Of a DNA stretch of 64,000 bases, positions 1 to 8,125 are shown piece by piece. The notes beneath the pieces were generated by a model. That model saw only the letters and a program-made list of their open reading frames with translations. It did not search any database and was not told the origin of the DNA. The position numbers and the translations under genes were made by a program. Source of the DNA: Nansenia antarctica (Eukaryota > Chordata > Actinopteri > Argentiniformes > Microstomatidae). Location: the NCBI GenBank assembly GCA_963989245.1, contig OZ022346.1, positions 9,017,232-9,081,231 on the forward strand. Reading direction: 5' to 3'. Position 1 is the stretch's first letter. Each line of letters begins with the position of its first letter.

Positions 1-505
1 CCCTTTCGTTTTCACATCCTCAAACTTGACCTCTAAACCTTTCCTTTCTACCCTTAATTCTACCATCATTTTTTCCTCACCTGCCTCTCCCTGTCCTAAC
101 ATTAACGTTTTCCATTCCCTACTTATACTGTCCCTAATTCTATTATACACTCCTGCAATCCCACCTTTCCTTATATCCCTATTCACTGCCCTTATTCCCT
201 GCACTATCTCCTGCTCTGTTTTGAAATTGTTCTCTGACACTATATGTTTTATCTGTCTAAACCCTGCCTGTTCAAAATGCTTACTAACTATCATCTTGTT
301 ATTGTACTTTATCTTGGGGTTGAAAAAGATGGGCTGATTTAAAACCTCATCTTTCCCTACACACTTGTACCTTACCTGCTCTAAATATTTCCCCCATGCT
401 TCAAACACCTCTCTATAAAACAGTGACATTCCCTCGTACCGTGGTTTATTAAAAACCATTAAAAGACCATTCACACCACACCCTCCATATCTGTGCAAAT
501 AATCC
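1..505 (-). pseudogene. LINE ORF2 C-terminal part, shifted frame
   Basis: Reading the minus strand from 505 downwards gives an uninterrupted frame beginning SEDYLHRYGGCGVNGLL and running off the window edge. It continues ORF2 after the frameshift near 510. It lacks named motifs and matches the variable C-terminal region expected of a Tx1/L1-type ORF2. Confidence 0.7.
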
Positions 506-3190
506 TCAGAAACCCATCCAACAATATTCATCCCTACCATACAAAAACTTTTTCACAATTTTGACCCTAAGTGCCCTTTTCTTCACTTCTATATCTATCA
601 ATTTTAACCCCCCATTCTTATAACTATTTATTAACACCCCGTGCCTAATTAGTGCCTGCTTGCTATCCCACAAAAAACTATTTATCACCCCATTCAATTC
701 TTTCGTGACCCACAAAGGTAAATCTAGTGCACTCAACACATGATTCACCTTTGATAGGATCAGGCAGTTTATTACCGTCACCTTTCCCCTTAGTTTCAGT
801 TTTCTCCTTCTCCATGAATTCAGTGTTTGTTTCACTCTGTTCAAAATCCCTGTCCATGTTACATCCCTTGCTTCTTTTTCATTCACACCCACATTCACTC
901 CTAGCACTTTTATCATTCCTTTTGCCACTTTCAAAGGTATATCACATTCACTCATGTCTACACTCCCTACACACAGTATTTCTGACTTCTCTACATTCAT
1001 TTTGGCCCCTGATGCTTTCCCATATACTTCTAATAACTTGACTACTCTCTTCACACTGTCTACATCCCTAACTGTTATGTTTGTGTCGTCTGCATACTGA
1101 TGTATTAAACTCCTCCCACCCCCTGGAATATGTATACCCTGAATGTGTTTGTCTGATTTTAACAACGTCGCCAGTGGCTCTGCTGTAATGCTGTACAGCA
1201 GACTGGACAACGGACAACCCTGCCTAACTGATCTTTCTAAATTAAAACTATCTGTCAAAACTCCACTACACTTTACCCTACTCTTTGCACAACTATACAG
1301 TAACCTAATCCACTGAACTATCCTCTTCCCAAAACCAAACTTCTCTAACGTCCTAAACATAAACTCGTGCTCTACTCTATCAAAAGCCTTATTGAAATCT
1401 ACACTCAACACTATCCCTCCCTCTTCCTTCATGTGTTTCACTGTATCTCTGACTGATCCTATTGTATCCGCTATATCTCTTCCTGGTATGCTATACGCTT
1501 GAGTCGATGATACTATGGACCCTACTACTGACTTAATCCTATTGGCTAAAATCTTCGCTAACACTTTGTAGTCTGTATTCAATAAACTAATCCCTCTGTA
1601 ATTCCCTAACTGTAACTTACTACCCTTCTTGTATAATAAAGTAATTAACCCTGTTGCCATCGACTCACTAACCTTCTCTACCCTTTCCATTTCCTTATAA
1701 ACCTTCAACAAAATCTTACTAAGCACTGCACTAAAACACTTGTAGAATTCACCTGGTAAGCCATCAGAGCCCGGGCTTTTGCCATTATTTGAGCTCTGAA
1801 TGGCTAAGGTGACCTCCCCCTCTGATAAATCCCTATCACACCCTTCCCTGTCACTTTCTGCTAACCTATGCTCAACTGTCCCTAAAACTTCTCCTACACT
1901 GTCATTGTCTACACTACCTTTTTTGAATAAATTCTCATAATACTCCTGCACTGTCTCTAAAACCCCTACATAGTCCTTCACTATCTCCCCTTTTCCATTT
2001 TCTATCTCTTCTATGTATGTTTTCCCCTGCTTCTGCTTCTCTAACCCTAAAAAGAACGCTGTGCATTTCTCCCCTTCCACTGTATACTGTGCCCTACTCC
2101 TAACTATAGCCCCTCTACACTTCTCCTTTTCATACGCTTCTAATTCTCCCCTAATCTCCATGTATTTCACTACGCTTCTATCTGGGTCCCTGTCTATTTC
2201 TTTTAGTTCCTCATCCATCCTCCCTCTCAATACACTTTCTTTTCTCTTTCTATCCTGACTTCGTTTTCTGCAATAACTAATACTTAATTGTTTTACCTGT
2301 CTCTTAACACACTCCCACCATTCACACACATTCTCTTCATACATTCCACACTTCATTCGCTCACTAATATGCTCATTCACCATATCCCTATACTCATTCT
2401 CCCCTAATACCCTCGTGTTCAAACACCACACACCCCCCCCTTTCCCTGTGTGCCTACCTCCTAAGTGAAACGTGATTGCTGCGTGATCGCTGTATCCCGT
2501 GAATTTGTGTTGTATATCTCCTATTTCTTTTTCTATCCCCTGTGATACTAAACATAAATCTATTCTACTCTGCTTCAAAACCCCACTAACTACCTGTCTT
2601 CTTGAAAACTCTCTCTTACTTGTGTTCCTAACTCTCCATACATCTATTAAATTTCTCTGCTCTATCATTTCTAATAACCCTCTCCTAGCTGAATCTGTCT
2701 TAAAACTATCTACTCTATAAACATCCATCTTAGTGCAAAATACGTTAAAATCACCCACCAAAATACAATTCCCTGTGCAGTGCAAGCTCAGTTCTACAAA
2801 AAAATCCCTCTTTTCAACCTCTCTATTTGGTGCATACACATTAATTAATCTAAACATTACATTATTTATATTAAATTCTATCCCTATTACCCTGCCCTTC
2901 CCGTCATTCAAAACCTCTCTTATATTCTCTACCCTATTCTCTTTAATTAATATCGCTACCCCACATGATTTATTCGTCCCATTATTTGTAAACAGCATAC
3001 CCCTCCATTTCCCCTTGATTTCTGTCATTTTGGTGTCTGTCCACTTTGTCTCCTGCAGTACCAGAACATCAGATGTGAAAGTCACCAGCACCTCCTCTAG
3101 CTTCTCCATGTTATTGAGCCCATTGATGTTTATGGAGGAAATCGTGACCATTGAAAACAAGTGTAGGAGGATAAATATGTTTACTGCCAT
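506..3190 (-). CDS. LINE ORF2: endonuclease-reverse transcriptase (frameshifted near its end)
   Basis: The 894-residue open frame begins 7 bp after the ORF1 stop (3198-3200), a spacing that suits termination-reinitiation. Residues ~15-245 form an APE-type endonuclease, with LQETKW, GDFNVF and YSDHAA as the Glu, Asp-Asn and Ser-Asp-His motifs. The RT domain follows (~440-760), with VDFNKAFDRVEH and the catalytic YADD inside HQYADDTNI. The frame closes at 506, but plus-strand bases 1-505, read on the minus strand in another frame, stay open for about 165 codons of the same C-terminal region (SEDYLHRYGG...). So one small indel near 505-515 breaks an otherwise clean ORF2. The product would nick target DNA and copy LINE RNA in the nucleus. 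Confidence 0.88.
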   Translation of the reverse strand: MAVNIFILLHLFSMVTISSININGLNNMEKLEEVLVTFTSDVLVLQETKWTDTKMTEIKGKWRGMLFTNNGTNKSCGVAILIKENRVENIREVLNDGKGRVIGIEFNINNVMFRLINVYAPNREVEKRDFFVELSLHCTGNCILVGDFNVFCTKMDVYRVDSFKTDSARRGLLEMIEQRNLIDVWRVRNTSKREFSRRQVVSGVLKQSRIDLCLVSQGIEKEIGDIQHKFTGYSDHAAITFHLGGRHTGKGGGVWCLNTRVLGENEYRDMVNEHISERMKCGMYEENVCEWWECVKRQVKQLSISYCRKRSQDRKRKESVLRGRMDEELKEIDRDPDRSVVKYMEIRGELEAYEKEKCRGAIVRSRAQYTVEGEKCTAFFLGLEKQKQGKTYIEEIENGKGEIVKDYVGVLETVQEYYENLFKKGSVDNDSVGEVLGTVEHRLAESDREGCDRDLSEGEVTLAIQSSNNGKSPGSDGLPGEFYKCFSAVLSKILLKVYKEMERVEKVSESMATGLITLLYKKGSKLQLGNYRGISLLNTDYKVLAKILANRIKSVVGSIVSSTQAYSIPGRDIADTIGSVRDTVKHMKEEGGIVLSVDFNKAFDRVEHEFMFRTLEKFGFGKRIVQWIRLLYSCAKSRVKCSGVLTDSFNLERSVRQGCPLSSLLYSITAEPLATLLKSDKHIQGIHIPGGGRSLIHQYADDTNITVRDVDSVKRVVKLLEVYGKASGAKMNVEKSEILCVGSVDMSECDIPLKVAKGMIKVLGVNVGVNEKEARDVTWTGILNRVKQTLNSWRRRKLKLRGKVTVINCLILSKVNHVLSALDLPLWVTKELNGVINSFLWDSKQALIRHGVLINSYKNGGLKLIDIEVKKRALRVKIVKKFLYGRDEYCWMGF

Positions 3191-3197
3191 TTTTATT

Positions 3198-4831
3198 TCA
3201 TTTCTTCTTTCCCTCTATGTACTGCAGCTTTGATTTGCGCTTTAGTTTCCCCGCTAAAAGCGCCCTCTTCCTCCCTCCCACTATCGTCAACAGCTCAGAC
3301 TCGTCTTGCTCACCGCACCCCTCGTCACTGTTTGTTAACATCTTTTCAGATGCTTTCGGGGGGGGGGGGCTTACGGGTACGGCCTCTCGCCATTCCGACT
3401 CGTTGTTCATGGGGGTTCCCTCCTTCGATTTGTTGCCTGCCTCTTTTGCTTCTTTCGGGCGCACGACTCTCGGGGGCAAAGGCTCTTGTTGGGAACCTCT
3501 CCCCCCGGTCGTCTGTGCGCTCCCTTGCAACTCCGATGCCTGGGTTACCCCCATAAAACTGTCGAGGCTCGACCCCATGCCCCCCCCCTTCCCGCTCTCT
3601 CCTGTCAGTCTCGACCACTCCGTTCTCTGAGTCTCTGGCACAGTCTGAGCTGTCAACGATACTCCCTCCTCCATCCCCTCTTCCTCCTCTCCCTCGCTCT
3701 TCTCTTCCTCTTCTCCCTCGCTCTTCTCTTCCTCCTCTCCCTCGCTCTTCTCTCCCTCTTCTCCCTCTCCCTTTTCTCCCTCTCCCTTCTCTTCCTCTCC
3801 CCCTTTCCCCCCTTCCCTTCTTCCTCCCTCTGTCTAAAAACAGTGGATGGACTCATCACTACTTCTTCCTCCCTACACTTGCATTGGGATTCCAGGTCCC
3901 CACACCCCCTGCACTTGTTTTCAAACGTCGCGCATTCCCTCGCATAATGCCCGCTGCGCCCACACCTTCTGCACTTGAACTCGGGACATTCTCGTAGGAT
4001 GTGCCCTGGCTGCAGACACATCCTACACACCTTCACCTGTCTGTCATGAATCACCCGAAAAAAGTCAGACCCATTGTCCGTCTCGAACTTGGTCGAGTAC
4101 GGCAGCGATTTCACAACATCATTGAATTTTACTTTAACAAAACGTGTACCTTCACATATGCTGGTCCCCGGCCACATCCTCCTCTTTATCGGGGAGACCG
4201 CGTGTACCCCCCAGTCTGTTAGTTTCCTTAAAATGTCTCCGTCCTTCGTGTACACCGGCAGTCCAATAAAAGACACCACCATTTCATCCCCACATAGTTC
4301 CCTCGCCATGACCCTCGTCTCGTTTATCTTGAAACCGTCGAGCAGCCTCTCCTTCCCCTTCGGATGGCTCATCGTGATCTCGTACCTGTTTAAACCAATG
4401 TATCGACATCCCACGACGAGCCCGCACACCTCCTTCGTCGCCCGTAGCAGTGCCATCATTGTGATCCTCTCCTCGCCGACCAGTTCCACCGCTACCGTCA
4501 GTTCTTTGCTGTATGCTGGGACCTCTCGCTCCGCTTGTTCTCTCGCTTCCGCCTCCTGTTTCTCCCTCGCGATTTTCTCTTTCTCCTTTCTTATAAACCC
4601 TTCAATTTCCTCTCTTACTTTCTGTCTCTCCATCTCTTCTCTTTCACTCTCTCCTTCTTTCTCTCCTTCTTTCGTATTGCCTGTGTCCGTGTCATTCTCC
4701 GTCCCTGTCATTCCGCGTGTCTTCACCATTTTTGAGCCGTCCGTGTACAAACAAAACGAAAAAACAAAAATATCCCCCCTAACAGCAAGCTGCTGGGGGA
4801 ATAAACTCTCACACACTGACTCTCCTTTCAC
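3198..4831 (-). CDS. LINE ORF1: zinc-knuckle nucleic-acid-binding protein, split by a frameshift
   Basis: The first frame runs from ATG 4831 to 3653 (392 residues) and the second from 3674 to 3198 (158 residues). They are probably one protein of roughly 540 residues. The N-terminal third is Glu/Lys/Arg-rich and likely coiled coil (~40-105). Then comes a conserved globular part, and two CCHC knuckles at about residues 268-300 (CRMCLQPGHILREC, CRRCGRSGHYAREC) with a third Cys-rich motif (CRGCGDLESQCKC). After the knuckles the coding strand is a GA-rich repeat that reads Arg-rich in one frame and Glu-rich in the other. An indel in this repeat (3680-3830) explains the break. The role would be binding LINE RNA in the RNP; that is family knowledge. 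Confidence 0.8.
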
Positions 4832-4929
4832 TCACACAAACTACGCAAATATTCAAACACTTAAACTCTCATGCACACAAACAAATTTCAAAAGCTCTCG
4901 CTGCTAAACCGCACTTTTTACGACAGGTC

Positions 4930-4955
4930 GTATTCAGGGTGGTATGGCCGTAAAC
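4930..4955 (-). pseudogene. 5S rRNA gene, nt 1-26 (interrupted by LINE), copy 1
   Basis: The minus strand reads the conserved 5S start (TTACGGCCATACCACCCTGA) and stops at nt 26, where the LINE begins. A TATA-like sequence lies 25-31 bp upstream, at 4980-4986. The gene is broken, so no mature 5S RNA is expected. Confidence 0.9.
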
Positions 4956-5001
4956 AAAGTTTGCTGTGCTCGGTGGTGTATATAAGGTTGGTGCCAGTCA
5001 G

Positions 5002-5035
<34 letters not shown>

Positions 5036-5269
5036 GTGAGTGAACTTAGTTCTGACTATAAGGTGGACAGGTGCTCCTAATCAAATGTTGAGTGAATGAG
5101 AGACTATAGTTGACTACCCTCTGCCAATGATTCCAAATTGATTTGAAACCTACTATGGTATGGCCTACATGAAGCTGCCTTCCTAGTTTGAAAAGCAGTG
5201 TAAAAAGCATGATTTTGTTCCAGTTGTTAAAAGGGTGGCATAGTGCACTCTACTGGTGGAGGTTGAGAA
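4956..5269 (-). other. 5S rDNA intergenic spacer (copy 1), with (AC)n
   Basis: About 314 bp between the start of one 5S gene and the 3' end of the next, implying a 5S repeat period near 435 bp. It includes an (AC)n run at ~5003-5034. The presence of promoter, spacer and terminator shows real 5S array DNA rather than a 5S-derived SINE. The duplicate is at 7487-7800. Confidence 0.8.
4977..4987 (-). promoter_or_regulatory. TATA-like element of 5S gene (copy 1)
   Basis: Minus strand TTATATA about 25-31 bp upstream of 5S nt 1. Fish 5S genes commonly carry a TATA-like motif near -28. The same motif is at 7511-7517 in the duplicate. Confidence 0.7.
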
Positions 5270-5323
5270 AAGCTTACGGCACCGGGTATTCCCAGGCGGT
5301 CTCTCATCCAAGTACTAACCCGG
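5270..5323 (-). pseudogene. 5S rRNA gene 3' half (copy 1)
   Basis: This holds 5S nt ~67 to the 3' end, with the conserved GGATGAGAGACCGCCTGGG block. It is followed on the minus strand by a T4 run, the pol III terminator. It is cut at nt 67-70 by the Ginger inverted repeat starting at 5324. Confidence 0.88.
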
Positions 5324-6628
5324 TGTAAGTACCGGAATTTCCGACCCGCGAGGTTTTTCCGACCCTACCAGATCCGGTCATAGGTTCAGCCTTTTCCGGC
5401 CATAGGTAGCGCTATGATTCGCTGACGACGATGATTTCCGATCACATGATGACCGCCATTTTTACCCATCAGTAATTTTGGCTGTTTATAGATCTAATCT
5501 CTGTAGCTACCTTAAGATACATGGATGTTGCGCGCGCACCCGCGCGCGACGTGAGAGAGTTTAAAGGATTCTAAAGGCGTCCAAGAATTACTTGATGAAA
5601 GGTAAGTCAGTGTGAATAACTATGTTATATCCACTCTTGAAGCCACTGCTTGAAATGGCGAAAATGGCGAAAATGCATAGGCCTGTATCAAAATTTAGTG
5701 TCTCATTAAGCATCTGCTAACTATTGTGTGCATAAAACCTGTTTCCAGTGGCTTTATATTTGCACTTCTAAATGAATGCTGTATTTTCCTGCTGCATCAG
5801 GTGAGGAGTTGTACTACAAGGACAAATACAAGGACAAACTTCGCTTGGTGGTGTGCAACAAAGATGGAGTTCGTGATGTCCTGATGGTAACTTTCTTATC
5901 TGACTTGAGTTCTTGTCCATCATCTTTCCCAATTATGACAAGATTATCATTGTTGGAGACCTCAAAACCTACTTATTCAATCTCGCCTTTTAAATGTCTG
6001 TCTTTATTGTTGTTTCATCTATACTATTGTTGTTTTATCTTCTTTGCTCTCTGTGAAGCACATTGTGTCACATTTTTGTGAGAAATGGGCTATACAAATG
6101 AAGTTTGATTTGATCTGAAGGAGTGCCACGACAACCATGGGACTGGGGGTCATCCAGGGAGACGCCGAACGCTGGAGAAGGTGACGGCGTCCTACCTCTG
6201 GTCCACCTTGCGGGAGGATGTCACAAAATGGGTGAGTTATTGATGTTATTAGTGCATGGTGTGTGTGAACATTGTAATTTATACACTGCCCATTAGCAAT
6301 GATCTTTTACTCAAAGATCTCCAACTCTTGTGTAATTCTCATACTGACCACAATCTGATTCTGCACTGGAACACCCAGACCATCATACAGGCCGCGGCCC
6401 CTCAACCACAGCGGTTCTGCCCAGCAGCTGACCACCACCACCAACATGACGCCTCAACCACATCAAGAATTCTCTGACTCTAGATAATTTCCTCTGAAAT
6501 GTCACTGTTTTAAAGGTTGATGAGTGCCCCCGCTGTCAACATCATGAGACAATAAAGACAGTTGCACCTGTACTCCATCCCATCCAAGTGAAAGAGGCAT
6601 GGAGTGTCCTGGGGATTGATCTCATTGG
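5324..6628 (+). pseudogene. Truncated Ginger transposon (duplicated 5' part)
   Basis: Inverted repeat plus the first exons of the integrase gene (exons corresponding to 8126-8132, 8332-8417, 8652-8762 and part of 9047-9189). It ends in the catalytic core just after GIDLIG, where the duplication junction joins LINE ORF1. It has no right terminus, so it cannot be mobile as a unit. Confidence 0.88.
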
Positions 6629-6629
6629 C

Positions 6630-7460
6630 ACGGCAGCGATTTCACAACATCATTGAATTTTACTTTAACAAAACGTGTACCTTCACATATGCTGGTCCCC
6701 GGCCACATCCTCCTCTTTATCGGGGAGACCGCGTGTACCCCCCAGTCTGTTAGTTTCCTTAAAATGTCTCCGTCCTTCGTGTACACCGGCAGTCCAATAA
6801 AAGACACCACCATTTCATCCCCACATAGTTCCCTCGCCATGACCCTCGTCTCGTTTATCTTGAAACCGTCGAGCAGCCTCTCCTTCCCCTTCGGATGGCT
6901 CATCGTGATCTCGTACCTGTTTAAACCAATGTATCGACATCCCACGACGAGCCCGCACACCTCCTTCGTCGCCCGTAGCAGTGCCATCATTGTGATCCTC
7001 TCCTCGCCGACCAGTTCCACCGCTACCGTCAGTTCTTTGCTGTATGCTGGGACCTCTCGCTCCGCTTGTTCTCTCGCTTCCGCCTCCTGTTTCTCCCTCG
7101 CGATTTTCTCTTTCTCCTTTCTTATAAACCCTTCAATTTCCTCTCTTACTTTCTGTCTCTCCATCTCTTCTCTTTCACTCTCTCCTTCTTTCTCTCCTTC
7201 TTTCGTATTGCCTGTGTCCGTGTCATTCTCCGTCCCTGTCATTCCGCGTGTCTTCACCATTTTTGAGCCGTCCGTGTACAAACAAAACGAAAAAACAAAA
7301 ATATCCCCCCTAACAGCAAGCTGCTGGGGGAATAAACTCTCACACACTGACTCTCCTTTCACTCACACAAACTACGCAAATATTCAAACACTTAAACTCT
7401 CATGCACACAAACAAATTTCAAAAGCTCTCGCTGCTAAACCGCACTTTTTACGACAGGTC
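6630..7460 (-). pseudogene. LINE 5' end fragment (duplicated ORF1 N-terminus)
   Basis: This is the duplicated 5' UTR and first ~243 codons of LINE ORF1 (ATG 7362), cut at 6630 by the duplication junction. It encodes the coiled-coil N-terminus and part of the globular domain but no zinc knuckles. It again abuts 5S nt 26 at 7461. Confidence 0.9.
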
Positions 7461-7486
7461 GTATTCAGGGTGGTATGGCCGTAAAC
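7461..7486 (-). pseudogene. 5S rRNA gene, nt 1-26 (interrupted by LINE), copy 2
   Basis: Duplicate of the 5S start at 4930-4955, with the same upstream TATA-like element (7511-7517) and the same LINE junction. Confidence 0.9.
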
Positions 7487-7532
7487 AAAGTTTGCTGTGC
7501 TCGGTGGTGTATATAAGGTTGGTGCCAGTCAG

Positions 7533-7566
<34 letters not shown>

Positions 7567-7800
7567 GTGAGTGAACTTAGTTCTGACTATAAGGTGGACA
7601 GGTGCTCCTAATCAAATGTTGAGTGAATGAGAGACTATAGTTGACTACCCTCTGCCAATGATTCCAAATTGATTTGAAACCTACTATGGTATGGCCTACA
7701 TGAAGCTGCCTTCCTAGTTTGAAAAGCAGTGTAAAAAGCATGATTTTGTTCCAGTTGTTAAAAGGGTGGCATAGTGCACTCTACTGGTGGAGGTTGAGAA

Positions 7801-7854
7801 AAGCTTACGGCACCGGGTATTCCCAGGCGGTCTCTCATCCAAGTACTAACCCGG
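7801..7854 (-). pseudogene. 5S rRNA gene 3' half (copy 2), flank of Ginger
   Basis: Same as 5270-5323. Here it is the true left flank of the complete Ginger element. The four bases CCGG at 7851-7854 are repeated at 12039-12042, so they are the target-site duplication. T4 terminator at 7799-7802. Confidence 0.9.
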
Positions 7855-7955
7855 TGTAAGTACCGGAATTTCCGACCCGCGAGGTTTTTCCGACCCTACC
7901 AGATCCGGTCATAGGTTCAGCCTTTTCCGGCCATAGGTAGCGCTATGATTCGCTG
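7855..7955 (+). repeat. Ginger left terminal inverted repeat
   Basis: Begins TGTAAGTACCGGAATTTCC and matches the reverse complement of 11939-12038 with about two mismatches. The duplicate left terminus lies at 5324-5424. Confidence 0.92.
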
Positions 7956-8125
7956 ACGACGATGATTTCCGATCACATGATGACCGCCATTTTTACCCAT
8001 CAGTAATTTTGGCTGTTTATAGATCTAATCTCTGTAGCTACCTTAAGATACATGGATGTTGCGCGCGCACCCGCGCGCGACGTGAGAGAGTTTAAAGGAT
8101 TCTAAAGGCGTCCAAGAATTACTTG

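Larger units (their letters stand above)
1..4929 (-). mobile_element. Tx1-type (5S rDNA-targeted, Mutsu-like) LINE, 3' end beyond window
   Basis: A non-LTR retrotransposon on the minus strand. It has a 5' UTR (about 4832-4929), an ORF1 with CCHC zinc knuckles and an ORF2 with endonuclease and reverse transcriptase. Its first base directly follows nt 26 of a 5S rRNA gene (4930-4955), which marks a full-length 5' end at a specific target. Tx1-clade LINEs that insert in 5S genes (Mutsu) are known in fish; the family name is inferred from target and domain layout, not from alignment. Two frameshifts are seen: one in the purine-rich tract of ORF1 (about 3780-3830) and one near 510 in ORF2. The 3' UTR lies left of the window. 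Confidence 0.85.
4099..6628. repeat. Tandem duplication, copy 1 (2.53 kb)
   Basis: Bases 4099-6628 recur at 6630-9159 with an offset of 2531 and no difference seen, including equal length of the (AC)n run. The unit holds the LINE 5' part, 5S nt 1-26, a 5S spacer, a 5S 3' half and the Ginger 5' part. The junction carries one extra base (c at 6629) and no microhomology. Confidence 0.95.

Noticed and set aside
4074..4907. 277-codon plus-strand frame (and its duplicate at 6653)
   Set aside because: Ser/Pro-rich antisense of LINE ORF1 coding sequence; no independent support.
5003..5034. (AC)n as the target of the LINE, as in microsatellite-targeted Tx1 elements
   Set aside because: The LINE junction is 5S nt 26, not the repeat; the (AC)n run lies in the 5S spacer.
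5270..5323. 5S-derived SINE (SINE3 type)
   Set aside because: TATA-like box, full spacer and pol III terminator are present and the flanking insertions rebuild real 5S genes, so it is array DNA.
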